From: Clostridia bacterium
GTDB taxonomy: Bacteria; Bacillota; DAOUPZ01
Assembly (NCBI GenBank): GCA_030625885.1
Contig: DAOUPZ010000017.1
Span: 1-64,000, forward strand
Reading direction: 5' to 3'
DNA length: 64,000 nucleotides
The first letter of the stretch is position 1, and each line of letters begins with the position of its first letter. Below, piece after piece: positions 34,455-44,560 of this stretch. Both the position numbers and the translations under genes were made by a program. The notes under the pieces are model-generated. The model searched no databases and was not told the origin of the DNA. It worked only from the letters and a program-made list of their open reading frames with translations.

Positions 34455-35456
34455 ATGATTATTGTAATTGGGGCATCAAGCTTTATTGGGGTTTATACAG
34501 TAGAGGAGCTATTAAAACAAAACTGTAAGGTCTTAGTAACTGGTAGAAATAACGAATTTAGGGAACATTATGAGGCTCTTGGAGTTAAATACGTTAATTT
34601 GGATTTGAGAAACAAAGAAGATTTTAAGCAGCTTCCAACAGAAGGGGTAAAAGGTGTAATTTTATTAGCAGGATTATTGCCCGCTAATGCACCTGTTAAT
34701 CTTGATGAAACAGAAAATGCTGCAGACTACTTTGAGATTAATACAATAGGTACAATCAATGTATTGGAGTATTGCAAAGTCAATAATATAAAGCGTGTTA
34801 TTTCAACTGCATCTTATGCTGATGTGTTCAATTCATGGAACAAGGAACGCCCACTTACTGAGGATGAACCGCGAGGGTTCAAATACGTAGGTGACCATGC
34901 TGTGTATGTTATGTCCAAAAACGCCGCATCAGATGTTATGGAATATTATAACCAACAGCATGGAATGTCGAATGTGGTATTTAGACTGCCGCCGGTTTAT
35001 GGTGTAGGTCCTCACGGTTCACTATTTATTAATGGCACTTATGTTAAATCTGGACTACAGATATTTATAGATAATGCAACTAATGGGGAGGACATTGTAA
35101 TTTTCGGCGATAAAGATTTAAGCAGAGATGTTGTTTATGTAAAAGACGTAGCACACGCATTTTATCTTGCTATGATGAGTGACAAGACATCGGGACTTTA
35201 TAATATGACATCCGGCAAGTCAGTGACATTGCAGAAACAAGCAGAAGTCATTGCAAAACTATTTGCTACTAAACGTGTTTCAGAAATTAAATATAGACCA
35301 GAAGTGAAGAACAATACTCCTTCATATATATTTAGTATTGACAAAGCCAAGAAAGATTTTGGTTTCGTTCCTCAGTACTCTGATTTTCAAGTTATGATGA
35401 ATGATTACAAAAAAGATTTAGATTCAAATAAATTTAAGGAACTATTTAATTACTAA
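34455..35456 (+). CDS. NAD-dependent epimerase/dehydratase family protein
   Basis: 333 residues of the extended SDR family. The nucleotide-binding motif is GASSFIGVYTVEE at residues 6-18, and the catalytic YxxxK is in AVYVMSKNAASD (about 150-161), with a Ser-Thr-Ala block before it. VFRLPPVYGVGPHG is the usual substrate-pocket segment. It acts on a nucleotide sugar, but whether it is an epimerase, reductase or dehydratase is undetermined. It directly precedes the priming sugar transferase, and both may be one operon with the downstream glycosyltransferases. Confidence 0.85.
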   Translation: MIIVIGASSFIGVYTVEELLKQNCKVLVTGRNNEFREHYEALGVKYVNLDLRNKEDFKQLPTEGVKGVILLAGLLPANAPVNLDETENAADYFEINTIGTINVLEYCKVNNIKRVISTASYADVFNSWNKERPLTEDEPRGFKYVGDHAVYVMSKNAASDVMEYYNQQHGMSNVVFRLPPVYGVGPHGSLFINGTYVKSGLQIFIDNATNGEDIVIFGDKDLSRDVVYVKDVAHAFYLAMMSDKTSGLYNMTSGKSVTLQKQAEVIAKLFATKRVSEIKYRPEVKNNTPSYIFSIDKAKKDFGFVPQYSDFQVMMNDYKKDLDSNKFKELFNY

Positions 35457-35469
35457 GCGAGGTGAGATA

Positions 35470-36084
35470 GTGTATAGTACTATAAAAAGAATACTTGATA
35501 TTATCTTTTCTTTACTTATGTTACCTTTCATTCTTGCTCTAATATTATTTGTAGGTATAGCGATAAAAGCTGAAGATAGAGGGCCAATATTCTATTTTTC
35601 TGACCGTATTGGGAAAGATGGTAAGATATTTAAGATGTTCAAGTTCCGATCAATGAAGGTAAATGCTCCAGATATTCGACTTGAGGATGGTTCTACATAT
35701 AATTCTGATAATGATGAGAGAGTTACGAAAGTAGGTAAATTACTTAGAAAAACCAGCATTGACGAAATACCCCAGGCTATAAATATACTGAAAGGTGACA
35801 TGGCTTTTGTTGGTCCTAGACCAGATTCTGCTATGTGGCTAAATAACTATACGGAAGAAGAAAGAATTATACTTACTGTTCGTCCGGGTATTACTGGATA
35901 TAATCAAGCAATTAATCGGAATGCTGTTGGAACAAAGGAAAAACTACAAAATGATATTATTTATGTTAATAATATGTCGTTATTATTCGATTTGAAGATT
36001 CTGTTCATGACTGTAAAGAGCGTATTTCTTTCAAAAAACATATATAGGGATGAAGTAAAAAAGCAAGAAGCAATGCATATGTAA
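35470..36084 (+). CDS. Priming sugar-phosphate transferase (PglC/WcaJ type)
   Basis: 204 residues, the short monotopic form. One N-terminal re-entrant or membrane helix (ILDIIFSLLMLPFILALILF), then KMFKFRSMKVNAP, the catalytic Asp-Glu pair in KTSIDEIPQ, and DMAFVGPRPDS and VRPGITGYNQ. It moves a sugar phosphate from a UDP-sugar to undecaprenyl phosphate and starts each repeat unit. With a CapD- and DegT-type pair present, the first sugar may be a diamino or amino sugar. The GTG start at 35470 follows GAGGTGAG. The gene lies 13 bases after the preceding stop. Confidence 0.93.
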   Translation: MYSTIKRILDIIFSLLMLPFILALILFVGIAIKAEDRGPIFYFSDRIGKDGKIFKMFKFRSMKVNAPDIRLEDGSTYNSDNDERVTKVGKLLRKTSIDEIPQAINILKGDMAFVGPRPDSAMWLNNYTEEERIILTVRPGITGYNQAINRNAVGTKEKLQNDIIYVNNMSLLFDLKILFMTVKSVFLSKNIYRDEVKKQEAMHM

Positions 36085-36134
36085 TTTGCTATTTAGATTA
36101 ATTAATTTTATGATTAAAGGATATGAGATTAAAT

Positions 36135-37322
36135 ATGAAAAAGATAATGATTCTTGGTGGTAGTATATTACAACTTCCTGCTATATTAAAGGCAAAAGAG
36201 ATGGGATTGCAAGTTATAGTTGTAGATATGGATGAGAATGCTATTGGGTTTAAATATACAGATATTAGTCTTAAAATTAGCACAATAGACGTTTGTAGAG
36301 TTGTTGAAGCTGCTAAACAATATAAAATTGATGGAATAATGACTTTAGCGAGTGATATGCCTATGCGTACTGTTGCTGCTGTTGCTAAAGAATTAAATAT
36401 TATTGGAATTAGTGAAGAAACAGCTCTTATTGCAACTAATAAAGCTGAGATGCGTCAATGTCTTGCGCAAAACAACGTTCCGATTCCTAAATTCTATAGA
36501 CTAAAAGATAGAAGCGACTTTGATAGTATAATTCAAGAGTTTGAGAAATGTATTATAAAACCTGTAGATAATTCTGGTAGTAGAGGTGTTTTTCTAATAA
36601 AAGATACTTCAAATCTAGAATTACTTGATGAGGCTTTTAAACATAGCAAGGAATTTTCAAGAAGTGGTGAAATTATTGTTGAAGAGTATATGGTGGGGCC
36701 AGAAGTAAGCGTTGAAACAATAAGTATCGAAGGAAAAGTTCATGTTATTCAGATAACTGATAAGCTGACTACAGGTGCTCCTTATTTTGTAGAAATGGGT
36801 CATTCTCAACCTTCACAGTTAAGTCCAATTATTCAAGATAACATAAAGAATGTAGTAACTAGAGCGGTAAGGGCTTTGGGGATAAAAAACGGTCCATCAC
36901 ATACGGAGGTTATCGTAACTAATGAAGGTGCAAAAATAGTTGAACTTGGTGCACGTCTGGGTGGCGATTGTATCACAGCTCATTTAGTTCCATTATCTAC
37001 TGGAATAGATATGGTTGAATGCTGTATAAAATGTGCTATTGGTGAGAAACCTGACCTTGAACGAAAATGGAATAAGGGTTCAGCAATTAGGTACTTAGAT
37101 TTACATCCAGGAATAATTAATGATATTAAAGGTATTCAAGATGCTGAAAGCATAGATGGAGTAAGACAGATTTCAATTGTGCATAACGTTGGAGAAGAAA
37201 TTAGAGAAATCAAATCCAGTACAGATAGAATTGGTTTTGTCGTAGCTCAAAATGACGATGTAAATATAGCTATAGAATCTTGTCAAGAAGCTATTAATAA
37301 AATAAGAGTAACAATAAATTAA
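36135..37322 (+). CDS. ATP-grasp enzyme of the polysaccharide locus
   Basis: 395 residues. An N-terminal pre-ATP-grasp Rossmann-like domain (KKIMILGGSILQLPAILKAK), then an ATP-grasp fold with CIIKPVDNSGSRGVF (about 141-155), EEYMVGPEVSVE (about 181-192) and the metal-binding VELGARLGGDCI (about 277-288). It should couple ATP hydrolysis to joining a carboxylate with an amine or thiol; in this context, attaching an amino acid to a sugar or its acid group is plausible, but this is inference. Neither candidate start (36123 or 36135) has ideal spacing to AAAGGA; 36135 matches the family start. Distinctly AT-rich like its neighbours. Confidence 0.82.
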   Translation: MKKIMILGGSILQLPAILKAKEMGLQVIVVDMDENAIGFKYTDISLKISTIDVCRVVEAAKQYKIDGIMTLASDMPMRTVAAVAKELNIIGISEETALIATNKAEMRQCLAQNNVPIPKFYRLKDRSDFDSIIQEFEKCIIKPVDNSGSRGVFLIKDTSNLELLDEAFKHSKEFSRSGEIIVEEYMVGPEVSVETISIEGKVHVIQITDKLTTGAPYFVEMGHSQPSQLSPIIQDNIKNVVTRAVRALGIKNGPSHTEVIVTNEGAKIVELGARLGGDCITAHLVPLSTGIDMVECCIKCAIGEKPDLERKWNKGSAIRYLDLHPGIINDIKGIQDAESIDGVRQISIVHNVGEEIREIKSSTDRIGFVVAQNDDVNIAIESCQEAINKIRVTIN

Positions 37323-37336
37323 ATGGAGACTTATAT

Positions 37337-38470
37337 ATGAAAAAAGCAGTAATAATTAGTTTGAATTTTTCCTATAGCTATAATGTGAGGATAAAATTCT
37401 TAGAGGATTATTTAATAAACGCAGGATATAAAGTAACAATATTGACTGCTAATTTCGAGCATAGAAACAAAAAACGATTCAATATTGATAAAGAAAATGT
37501 TGTTTTAATATCTGTTCCGACTTATAAAAAGAATTTATCAATTGGTAGAATAGTTTCTCATATGGTTTTTTCAAAAAAATGCTGGAATCATATTAATAAA
37601 ATAAATCCGGATTTGGTTTATGCCAGTACTCCACCAAATAGTATTATAAATGATTCCAAAAGATGGAAACATAAAAATGATTTATTTATTGAAATTGGGG
37701 ATTTATGGCCAGAAACGTTCCCTGTATCGAATACAAAGAGATTTCTATTAGGCTATGCTTTTAAAAAATGGAAAAATCTTCGCAATAGGGAATTATTAAA
37801 TAGTAATGGAGTAATTTTTGAATGCAAGTTATTTAAAAATAAGATAGAAAGTCAATTAGGGGAAAGTGGTCTCTATAATGTTCTTTATTACTGTAAAGAT
37901 GATGAAAATTTAGTTGTAAGTGATATTGATAGTTTAGAAGAAATTTGTTTGGGATATTTAGGGTCTATCAATAATATCATTAACATTAAATTAATCTTAT
38001 CTTTTGTAAAAAAATTATCGAAATTTAAAAAGGTTAAATATGTAATTGTTGGAGCAGGTGAGAAAAAAGAAGAACTAATAAACGGTTTAACTGTGCTTGG
38101 CTGCAATGTGGATGATTACGGTATTATTTATGATATAGACAAGAAAGTAGGAGCATTCAATGAGTGCCATTTCATGATGAATATTATGAAATCTTCAGTT
38201 TGTGTTGGTTTGACGATGAAATCTGTTGATTATTTTCAAATGGGCTTACCAGTTATTAATAATATACCTTATGATAATAAAAATATGATTACGGAATACA
38301 AAGCAGGGTTTACAATTTCTGATGAAAACTTAGATGATACAATTAAAAAAATTTGTGAATTGGAGATAAAAGATTTTAATGAAATGAGAAAGCATTCCAG
38401 ACAAATATTTGAAGAAAATTTTTCAAAAGATGTTTTTTATAAAAAGATAAGAGAAATTATTAAATTATAG
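37337..38470 (+). CDS. Glycosyltransferase, GT4-like
   Basis: 377 residues. The fold is GT-B: ISLNFSYSYNVRIKFLEDYL at the N-terminus, PDLVYASTPPNSII, EIGDLWPETFP, then VKYVIVGAGEKKEEL and a C-terminal MGLPVINNIPYDNK nucleotide-binding region. It probably adds one sugar to the lipid-linked repeat unit on the cytoplasmic face. Donor and linkage cannot be told. It lacks the strict E-x7-E of the best-known GT4 enzymes, so the family is by overall pattern. Confidence 0.78.
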   Translation: MKKAVIISLNFSYSYNVRIKFLEDYLINAGYKVTILTANFEHRNKKRFNIDKENVVLISVPTYKKNLSIGRIVSHMVFSKKCWNHINKINPDLVYASTPPNSIINDSKRWKHKNDLFIEIGDLWPETFPVSNTKRFLLGYAFKKWKNLRNRELLNSNGVIFECKLFKNKIESQLGESGLYNVLYYCKDDENLVVSDIDSLEEICLGYLGSINNIINIKLILSFVKKLSKFKKVKYVIVGAGEKKEELINGLTVLGCNVDDYGIIYDIDKKVGAFNECHFMMNIMKSSVCVGLTMKSVDYFQMGLPVINNIPYDNKNMITEYKAGFTISDENLDDTIKKICELEIKDFNEMRKHSRQIFEENFSKDVFYKKIREIIKL

Positions 38471-38480
38471 GAGAGCTTAT

Positions 38481-39635
38481 ATGAAAAGTAAAATCCTAGT
38501 TTTTAACGGATATTATATACCATCGAAAAATTGTGGTGGACCAGTTACTAGTATTCAAAATGCTGTAAATGCTTGCTTTGATGAATATGACTTTTATATT
38601 GTGTGTTATAACCATGATTTTGGTGATAAAACAAGGTATGAAAATATTGGAGATGGTTGGAATAAAGTTGGGAATGCATATGTACAGTATGTGCCTGATG
38701 GGTTTTATGATTTCAATTATAAAAATATATTTAATTTATTATCAGAAATTAAGCCTGATGTTATTTGGTTTTCTGGTGTATTAACTCCAAACAATAAATT
38801 AGTGACTATGCGTGCATCAAGAAAATTGAAGATTCCTGTAATTTTTTCTCCAAGAGGAGAGGTTAGTGCAGATAGAGTATGTATAAAGGGTTATAAAAAA
38901 AGACCATATTTATTTTTACTAAAATTGTTTGCTGTATATAGAGATGCATATTTTCATGTTACAAGTGATGATGAAAAAGAAGGGGTAATAAAATTTTTCA
39001 ACCCTAAAAAAGACCATATATTTTTCTCTTCTAATATACCATATATATCTAATGATAGAGATGATTTCAGGGAAAAGGTAGATGGTGAACTGAAATTAAT
39101 ATTTTTCTCTAGGATACACGAGGTTAAGAATCTGAAATTTGCAATTAGTATTTTAAAAAATGTCAAGGAAAATATTATTTTCGATATTTATGGGCCTATT
39201 GAATCTAAGGAATATTGGCAGGAATGTACTAATCTTATTAATACAATGCCCGAAAATATTAAAATAAATTATAAGGGAATCATTGATAAAGAGAATTTGT
39301 CAGCAACTATAAAAATTTATCATTGTTTTTTATTTCCTACGATTAACGAAAACTATGGTCATGTAATTGCAGAATCTTTAGCAAATAATTGTCCTGTTAT
39401 TCTAAGTAAAGGCACTACACCATGGGATGATTTAGATAAAAAAGCAGGATATGTATGTGATTTAGAAAAGGAGACCGACTTTGTTAATGCAGTGGAGAAA
39501 TTAGCAAACATGAATGAGAACCAATATAATGAATTGTTATCAACTACTCAACAATACTATATTGATAAAACCGATAGTGATGATGCAATTAATTTACATA
39601 TAAAAATGTTTAGGACAATTATTAATAATAATTGA
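38481..39635 (+). CDS. Glycosyltransferase family 4
   Basis: 384 residues, GT-B fold. GGPVTSIQNAVNACF near the N-terminus, IPVIFSPRGEVSADR, then LIFFSRIHEVKNLKFAISIL and the donor-site segment LFPTINENYGHVIAESLANN, which holds the usual Glu and Glu positions. It is 10 bases after the previous glycosyltransferase with a GGAGAG site, so the two are co-translated. Sugar specificity unknown. Confidence 0.88.
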   Translation: MKSKILVFNGYYIPSKNCGGPVTSIQNAVNACFDEYDFYIVCYNHDFGDKTRYENIGDGWNKVGNAYVQYVPDGFYDFNYKNIFNLLSEIKPDVIWFSGVLTPNNKLVTMRASRKLKIPVIFSPRGEVSADRVCIKGYKKRPYLFLLKLFAVYRDAYFHVTSDDEKEGVIKFFNPKKDHIFFSSNIPYISNDRDDFREKVDGELKLIFFSRIHEVKNLKFAISILKNVKENIIFDIYGPIESKEYWQECTNLINTMPENIKINYKGIIDKENLSATIKIYHCFLFPTINENYGHVIAESLANNCPVILSKGTTPWDDLDKKAGYVCDLEKETDFVNAVEKLANMNENQYNELLSTTQQYYIDKTDSDDAINLHIKMFRTIINNN

Positions 39636-39695
39636 TTAATTTATAATTTAATCAATTTAATAAATATTACAAATAATTGATAGAGGAGTAAAGGT

Positions 39696-40670
39696 ATGCC
39701 AGATTTTGTTACATTGAATGTTTTAAATTACAATACTTATGAAAAAACAAAAAGATGTATAGAAAGTTGTCTACGGCAAAAATATGAAAATAAAAAAGTG
39801 ATATTAATTGATAATGATTCATCTGATGATAGTTTTCTTCTGTTAAAAAAAGAATTTGGAGATCAAATACTATATTTAAGAAATGAAGCGAACTGTGGAT
39901 ATGCCTTGGGAAACAACCTTGGGGTGAAATATTCAGCTAGCTTAGGTGCAGATTTTGCGTTTATATTGAATAGTGATACACGATTAGTATCTGATAAACT
40001 ACTAGCAAAAATGATGAAAATAATTACTAAACAAAAAAACTGTGCAATATTAGCACCTGAAATTTATAATATAACTTCTGTTGGAAAAGTGTTAAATAAA
40101 AATAAATCATCCTACTTGACTATGCTTATTAATACAGGAATTATAAAACAGAATAAAAATGATACTATTAGTGAGGAACTTGACTACATATATGAAGCTC
40201 AAGGATCTGCATTACTATGTCGGATTAATTCGTTCGTTGAGGTTGGAGGTTTTTCTACTGAGTACTATATGTATAATGAAGAAGCTACTTTATGTAAAAA
40301 AATGATTTGGCAAGGTTATAATATTTTCTGGTTTCATGATAGTAATAGTTATGTTGAGCATTATCATGATAAGTCAGGGAAAATTGAGGAATGGCGATTA
40401 TTTTTAATGGGACGAAATTTGACAATAGAATATTATAAGTACCGAAAGATGCATTTTATACCATGGTTAACTTGTTTTGAAATTTACTTAATATATCAAC
40501 GAATAAAACATTTTCGAGATAAAGACTTTTCCTATTATTTTCTTGGAATTAAAGAAGGGAGAAAATTAATGAAAAATTCTTTTTCAGAAGATATGATATA
40601 TAATAATGCAATTAAGCGTAAAGAAGAAATAATACTCCAAACTCAAAAGCTAAGTGATAAGAAATATTGA
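39696..40670 (+). CDS. Glycosyltransferase family 2
   Basis: 324 residues. GT-A fold: VTLNVLNYNTYEKTKRCIES at the start, VILIDNDSSDDS, then the metal-binding FILNSDTRL and GSALLCRINSFVEVGGF with YMYNEEATLC. The length and the NNLGVKYS pattern resemble rhamnosyltransferase-like GT2 enzymes; with a dTDP-rhamnose route at 47.7-51.2 kb, rhamnose is a reasonable but unproved donor. AGAGGAG precedes the ATG. Confidence 0.88.
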   Translation: MPDFVTLNVLNYNTYEKTKRCIESCLRQKYENKKVILIDNDSSDDSFLLLKKEFGDQILYLRNEANCGYALGNNLGVKYSASLGADFAFILNSDTRLVSDKLLAKMMKIITKQKNCAILAPEIYNITSVGKVLNKNKSSYLTMLINTGIIKQNKNDTISEELDYIYEAQGSALLCRINSFVEVGGFSTEYYMYNEEATLCKKMIWQGYNIFWFHDSNSYVEHYHDKSGKIEEWRLFLMGRNLTIEYYKYRKMHFIPWLTCFEIYLIYQRIKHFRDKDFSYYFLGIKEGRKLMKNSFSEDMIYNNAIKRKEEIILQTQKLSDKKY

Positions 40671-40831
40671 AGTGATTGTTTCAAATGTAAATGTATAATA
40701 TTTATTAATTTACAACTAAGTAGTATAAAAATAAGTTATGGAATATAATGCATTCTTATACTGAAGATTAAGTATAAAGAAATGATGTTGCGAATGTGAA
40801 AACATGATGTTTGATAAGGAGGTGAAATAAA

Positions 40832-42136
40832 ATGATATTAATGTTTTACGTGCCGTTCATTATTATAATAGTATTAATTATTAAATTAAAAGGTCTACAG
40901 ATTTTGGCTAATGATTTATTCTGGTTAATCCTCTTTTGGGCACTTATAACAGGATTGTACTTTTTTTCTGGAGTAGAATGGTCGTATCCACTTCAATTTG
41001 ATACCATTTTGTACCTTCTAGGTGCATTTTTCACATATATATTTTTTAGAAGTGCGGGAAAGCATATCAAACCGATGAGAAATAAGCGTTATTCTGTCAA
41101 AAAAAAATTTAATGATTCTAAAATAGAATATAAAATTAATACAAAGTTATGGGAACGGTTGGGATATATTGGTTTAACATTATTTACATTAGACTATTTA
41201 AGGCTAAACTCTTTTGTAAACTATATAAAATCATCTTATTCTATTTCTCTAATTGGGTCAATTGGTATGATTTTTGTACCAATTTTATTAGTAGTAGGAA
41301 TATATAATTTGGGATATGAATTTAAATATTATGGGAAAATAAGTGTTGTAGCAATAGTAGATATTGGATTATATTCAGTTCCAGTTATTTTAAATTCAGG
41401 CAGAGAGAGTATACTTCTTAGTGTTATTGCTGTGATTGTAATTACTATAACATGTTTTGATAATATTAAAATTAGAGCTTTATTACACAACAGAAGGTTT
41501 AAGAAATATATACGTTATGCATTTATTATTATTATTGTGGCATTCATAATTATAACCAATATTTCTAAAGATAGATATACAAATACAGAAATTTCTAATT
41601 ATTTAAATAATCATATAGTTCCTGATTATATTGTTGTAGAAGCAAATTCGCTTGGGAATTATAAGTTTTTATATTATAATGTCCTGCAATATTACAGCCA
41701 TCAATTGCCATTTTTCGAGATTTTATATCATAATTATGAAGGACCTTATTTAATGGGTTTATTTGAATTAAATATTATTTCTAGAAGATTACCTGATTTT
41801 TTTGGGTTGGATTATACTTTGGCTATTAATTCAGTACGAAATATGCTTTCATTAGTTGGTCAGAATGTATTTGTTGGAGGGTGGTTTACAGTAATAGGAT
41901 CATTTATTATAGATTTTGGTAGAATTGGTGTTTACATTGTGACTGCAGTTTTAGGGTTCGTGACAGGAAGAGTTCGTAGACAGTTCCTATTAGAACAATC
42001 AGTTAGGTATGCGACATTGACTTCAGTAATTTGTGCTTCAATGTATCATACAATAATCATATCACCTTTCTATAATGTCCTTGTTTATGGGTTGTTTATA
42101 TGGTGGTCAATTATTTTTAAATCAAAAATGAAATAA
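40832..42136 (+). CDS. Wzy-type repeat-unit polymerase
   Basis: 434 residues with about ten to eleven membrane helices and one larger external loop (about 255-345, with YYNVLQYYSHQLPF), typical of oligosaccharide repeat-unit polymerases. These join lipid-linked repeats on the outer face of the membrane under control of a Wzz/CpsC protein, present at 19984. Sequence conservation in this family is low, so the call rests on topology and location. AAGGAGGTGA precedes the ATG. Confidence 0.8.
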   Translation: MILMFYVPFIIIIVLIIKLKGLQILANDLFWLILFWALITGLYFFSGVEWSYPLQFDTILYLLGAFFTYIFFRSAGKHIKPMRNKRYSVKKKFNDSKIEYKINTKLWERLGYIGLTLFTLDYLRLNSFVNYIKSSYSISLIGSIGMIFVPILLVVGIYNLGYEFKYYGKISVVAIVDIGLYSVPVILNSGRESILLSVIAVIVITITCFDNIKIRALLHNRRFKKYIRYAFIIIIVAFIIITNISKDRYTNTEISNYLNNHIVPDYIVVEANSLGNYKFLYYNVLQYYSHQLPFFEILYHNYEGPYLMGLFELNIISRRLPDFFGLDYTLAINSVRNMLSLVGQNVFVGGWFTVIGSFIIDFGRIGVYIVTAVLGFVTGRVRRQFLLEQSVRYATLTSVICASMYHTIIISPFYNVLVYGLFIWWSIIFKSKMK

Positions 42137-42499
42137 TTATGTCTTTCTAATGTAATAGGTATAGAACATATAGTGATATATATCTTATTATAGTAATCAA
42201 TTGGTTATTGTTGACAACTTGCACTATATTGAGTTGTATGATTTTTGTATATTTACAGGTTAATTATAAATAAAGATTCAGTTAAGGCAAAAGTGGACAG
42301 ACGTTGTAAGAATTGATATGACTCATACTGAATGGAATCTTGGCTCAGTTTAATTGGATAACCAGATTATATTTACTATAATATTCATGATGCAATTATT
42401 TATAAAAGCACTTAAATGAAATTGTATTAGTGGGTTAGAATATAAGAGATATTATCAGGTTTTGTTTTAGAATATAGCATTAATTAGGAGGTCATGACT
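42137..42499. other. Intergenic region, no feature recognised
   Basis: About 360 AT-rich bases after the wzy-like gene with stops in all frames. A stretch near 42290-42345 shows a short readable frame (QLRQKWTDVVRIDMTHTEWN) that I cannot assign. The next gene has AGGAGGT at 42486-42492. Confidence 0.4.
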
Positions 42500-43420
42500 A
42501 TGAATTTTGGTATTATTGTAGTTACTTATAATCGTTTAAATTTATTAAAAGAATGTGTGGAGCATATAGAGAATCAAACAGTTCCAGTGGAGAAGATAGT
42601 TATTGTTGATAATAATAGTTCTGACGGTACAAAGGAGTATTTACAGAGTTTATCAAAAGAAAGTTATATAGTTGATTTTAGGAATGAAAATGGAGGGGCT
42701 AGTAGTGGATTTGCTAGAGGGTTGGAATTAATTCAAAATGAAGATGTTGATTGGATTTTGATTATTGATGACGATGCTCACATTGAACCGGATTATTTAG
42801 CATTTATCATGCAAGCAGCACAAAGATATCCAAATATTTTTGCATTTTCAGGAACTGTATATGAAGGAGAAAGAATTGCAACAAGCCATAGGAAAATAAT
42901 TTCTGATTGGATAAAGTTTAAAACTATGGAGGTGTCACAAGAGCAATATAACATTGGTTTTTTTGAATATGATCTTAGTTCGTTTTGTGGACTGACAATT
43001 AAAAAATCTCTATTACAACAAGTGGGGCTTCCGAATGTCAATTACTTCACCCAGTATACTGATACTGATTTCTCCATAAGAATTAGAAAGCATACAAAAA
43101 TTTACAATATTAACGATTCCAAATTATATCACAAAGTAAAAATTGTATCAAATAATTGTGATAAGAAGGAACTAAATTATAAATCATATTATTCTATAAG
43201 AAATGGTATTTATACTAGATTATTATATACAGAACACAAAAGGAGGCAGCGCGTAAAAATCACGAACTTTTATTTAATCTGGATAGCAAGAAATATTATC
43301 ATGAGTATTATTGATAATAAAAATAGTAGAATATATATAAATAATGTCAATATAATATTTTGTGCGTTAAGAGATGGTCTTAATGGTAAGCTTGGTAAAA
43401 ACAAAAGATATTTACCATAG
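42500..43420 (+). CDS. Glycosyltransferase family 2, galactofuranosyltransferase-like
   Basis: 306 residues. GT-A fold with FGIIVVTYNRLNLLKECVEH, IVIVDNNSSDGTKEYL, and an unusual acidic DDDAH metal motif in ILIIDDDAHIEPDYL. NENGGASSGFARGLEL and the DDDAH motif are typical of GlfT-like enzymes that use UDP-galactofuranose. The next gene encodes UDP-galactopyranose mutase, which makes that donor, and this strengthens the call. ATG 42500 is 7 bases after AGGAGGT; ATG 42494 lies too near. Confidence 0.88.
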   Translation: MNFGIIVVTYNRLNLLKECVEHIENQTVPVEKIVIVDNNSSDGTKEYLQSLSKESYIVDFRNENGGASSGFARGLELIQNEDVDWILIIDDDAHIEPDYLAFIMQAAQRYPNIFAFSGTVYEGERIATSHRKIISDWIKFKTMEVSQEQYNIGFFEYDLSSFCGLTIKKSLLQQVGLPNVNYFTQYTDTDFSIRIRKHTKIYNINDSKLYHKVKIVSNNCDKKELNYKSYYSIRNGIYTRLLYTEHKRRQRVKITNFYLIWIARNIIMSIIDNKNSRIYINNVNIIFCALRDGLNGKLGKNKRYLP

Positions 43421-43465
43421 TATAAAAAATAACGCTTTTATGATAAGAAAGAGGAGTGAAATATT

Positions 43466-44560
43466 ATGAACTTTAAATATGTTATAGTAGGTGCAGGATT
43501 AGCTGGTATTACAATGGCTGAAAGAATAGCAAATGTTATGGATGAAAAAGTATTAATCATTGAAAAAAGAAATCATATTGCTGGAAATATTTATGATAGT
43601 TATAATAACGATGGTATTATGATTCATAATTATGGTCCACATACTTTTCATACTAATTTTAAACATGTGTTTGATTATATATGTCAATTTACAGAGTGGA
43701 ATGATTATCAACATAGGGTGTTATCATATGTTGATGGTAATTTTGTTCCTTTACCAATTAGTCTAGAGACAATAAATCAATTATATAATTTAAAACTTTC
43801 TCAAGCTGAAATGGAAGATTTTATTGAAAGTAAAAAAGTTGTTAAAGAAAATATTGAAAATAGTGAGGATGTTGTGTTAAGCCAAGCGGGACAGGATATT
43901 TATGATAAGTTTTTTAAGTATTTTACTATAAAACAATGGGGAGTATCACCAAAAGAACTAGATAAAACAGTCATATCTAGAATTCCTTTTAGAACCAACA
44001 GAGATACTAGGTATTTTACAGATAAATATCAAGGTAATCCTAAACATGGTTACACAAAAATGTGTGAAAATATGTTGAGAAGTAAAAAAATTAAAATACT
44101 TCTTAATACTGATTATAAAGAAATAATTTCAGATATCAAATATGATGTTTTGATTTATACCGGTCCTATTGATTATTATTTTGATTATGAATTTGGTGAA
44201 TTACTATATCGTAGTATAGATTTTAAGTTTGAAACTTATGACATGAATTCATATCAACCTACGGCGTCAACTCGTTATCCGAAAGATTATGATTATACTA
44301 GAATAACAGAATTTAAAAAAATGACGGGGCAAAAGCATCAAAAAACTACAATATTAAAAGAATATCCTTGTTTTGGAAAAGAACCATATTATCCTTATCC
44401 GACTAGCGAGTGGAAAAATATGTATGAGAAATATAAAGCTAAAGCAGATTTAGAAAAAAATACGATTTTTTTGGGAAGATTAGCAGAATATAAGTATTAT
44501 GATATGGACGACGTAATTGCTAAAGCGTTAGAATGTTTTGAAAAGCTTAAGGAAGATTAA
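43466..44560 (+). CDS. glf: UDP-galactopyranose mutase
   Basis: 364 residues, the family length. FAD-binding VIVGAGLAGITMAERIA, IIEKRNHIAGNIYDSY, then the conserved NYGPHTFHTNFKHVFDY and FTIKQWGVSPKELD. It converts UDP-galactopyranose to UDP-galactofuranose with reduced FAD, supplying the preceding transferase. Galactofuranose in the product is thus likely. GAGGAGTG precedes the ATG. Confidence 0.95.
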   Translation: MNFKYVIVGAGLAGITMAERIANVMDEKVLIIEKRNHIAGNIYDSYNNDGIMIHNYGPHTFHTNFKHVFDYICQFTEWNDYQHRVLSYVDGNFVPLPISLETINQLYNLKLSQAEMEDFIESKKVVKENIENSEDVVLSQAGQDIYDKFFKYFTIKQWGVSPKELDKTVISRIPFRTNRDTRYFTDKYQGNPKHGYTKMCENMLRSKKIKILLNTDYKEIISDIKYDVLIYTGPIDYYFDYEFGELLYRSIDFKFETYDMNSYQPTASTRYPKDYDYTRITEFKKMTGQKHQKTTILKEYPCFGKEPYYPYPTSEWKNMYEKYKAKADLEKNTIFLGRLAEYKYYDMDDVIAKALECFEKLKED

